DNA of 64,000 nt from Bradyrhizobium sp. AZCC 2262. GTDB taxonomy: Bacteria > Pseudomonadota > Alphaproteobacteria > Rhizobiales > Xanthobacteraceae. The DNA is taken from the NCBI RefSeq assembly GCF_036924535.1, contig NZ_JAZHRT010000001.1, positions 2,418,001 through 2,482,000 of the forward strand. The letters are read 5' to 3'. Shown piece after piece: positions 63,901 through 64,000 of the stretch. The notes under the pieces were generated by a model. That model had not been told where the DNA came from, ran no database searches, and saw only the letters and a program-made list of their open reading frames with translations. How positions within the stretch are numbered: the stretch's first letter is position 1; every line of letters starts with the position of its first letter. The translations under genes and the position numbers were made by a program.

Positions 63901-64000
63901 CGCGGGAGGGCGGTCGGGCGCACCATTGAGAAGAGAGGGGGATTCCGCCGGCCTCGCCGAGTCGGCCGTCTTATCCGGCTATCAGCGACGCCACTTCTTG

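Noticed and set aside
1..64000. CRISPR arrays, tRNA and rRNA genes
   Set aside because: No regularly spaced direct repeats of CRISPR size and no tRNA T-loop context were found on reading; a tRNAscan run would be decisive.

Overview
The window looks like an accessory, mosaic region of an alphaproteobacterial chromosome. Bradyrhizobium or a close relative is the best fit. The reasons are the glycine-dependent (Shemin) 5-aminolevulinate synthase, several FixJ-type response regulators, a HupE/UreJ permease inside a urease operon, a rhizobial-type IS5 element, many small rhizobial-style hypothetical genes and high-GC codon use. This assignment is inference from gene content; no rRNA or tRNA gene was found.

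Layout. (a) 0-14 kb is a two-component and monooxygenase region. It holds a FixJ-type regulator, an ammonium transporter, a decayed and an intact single-domain receiver, and a minus-strand toluene/alkene monooxygenase operon in the order A-B-C-D-E. On the plus strand follow a PAS histidine kinase with its FixJ-type partner, a second single-domain receiver and a third FixJ-type regulator. The A subunit of the monooxygenase is fused in frame behind a complete MEDS-domain histidine kinase (6116-9076); this is the most unusual object in the window. (b) 14.6-18.6 kb carries a crotonase, hemA and ccmC-ccmD-ccmG (heme synthesis and cytochrome c maturation). (c) 18.9-20.5 kb is an IS5-family insertion whose transposase is frameshifted. 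(d) 20.6-25.8 kb has a DUF2171 gene, a minus-strand trio (molybdopterin oxidoreductase, FAD reductase, DUF6510), two tandem cytochrome P460 genes and a beta-propeller lactonase-like gene. (e) 25.9-31.2 kb is a urease operon ureD-A-hupE/ureJ-B-C-F-G without ureE; UreC has Thr in place of the usual flap Cys. (f) 31.2-33 kb has an HWE kinase coupled to a small protein and two small exported proteins.

(g) 33.4-39.2 kb is a probable catabolic operon: AraC regulator, decayed cupin dioxygenase, Asp-nucleophile alpha/beta hydrolase, 2-hydroxyacid dehydrogenase, SDR and a frameshifted beta-propeller gene. (h) 39.2-48 kb is a gene graveyard. It contains remnants of a P-type ATPase, a haloacid dehalogenase, an ABC substrate-binding protein, an integrase and an M20 hydrolase, mixed with intact cytochrome b561, PPOX and several very small genes. 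(i) 48-63.9 kb is a second catabolic region with metallo-beta-lactamase hydrolases, a TctC-type binding protein, a serine hydrolase, a tautomerase and an old-yellow-enzyme reductase. It is bracketed by two copies of the same module: a GlxA-type regulator divergent from a CurA-type NADPH oxidoreductase.

How they may work together (inference): the FixJ-type systems probably control oxidation of a small hydrophobic compound by the monooxygenase. The later dehydrogenase, reductase and hydrolase clusters look like ring or ketone processing. Heme and cytochrome genes supply the redox machinery. Many genes carry one or two frameshifts, so the region is either decaying or partly affected by indel errors in the assembly.
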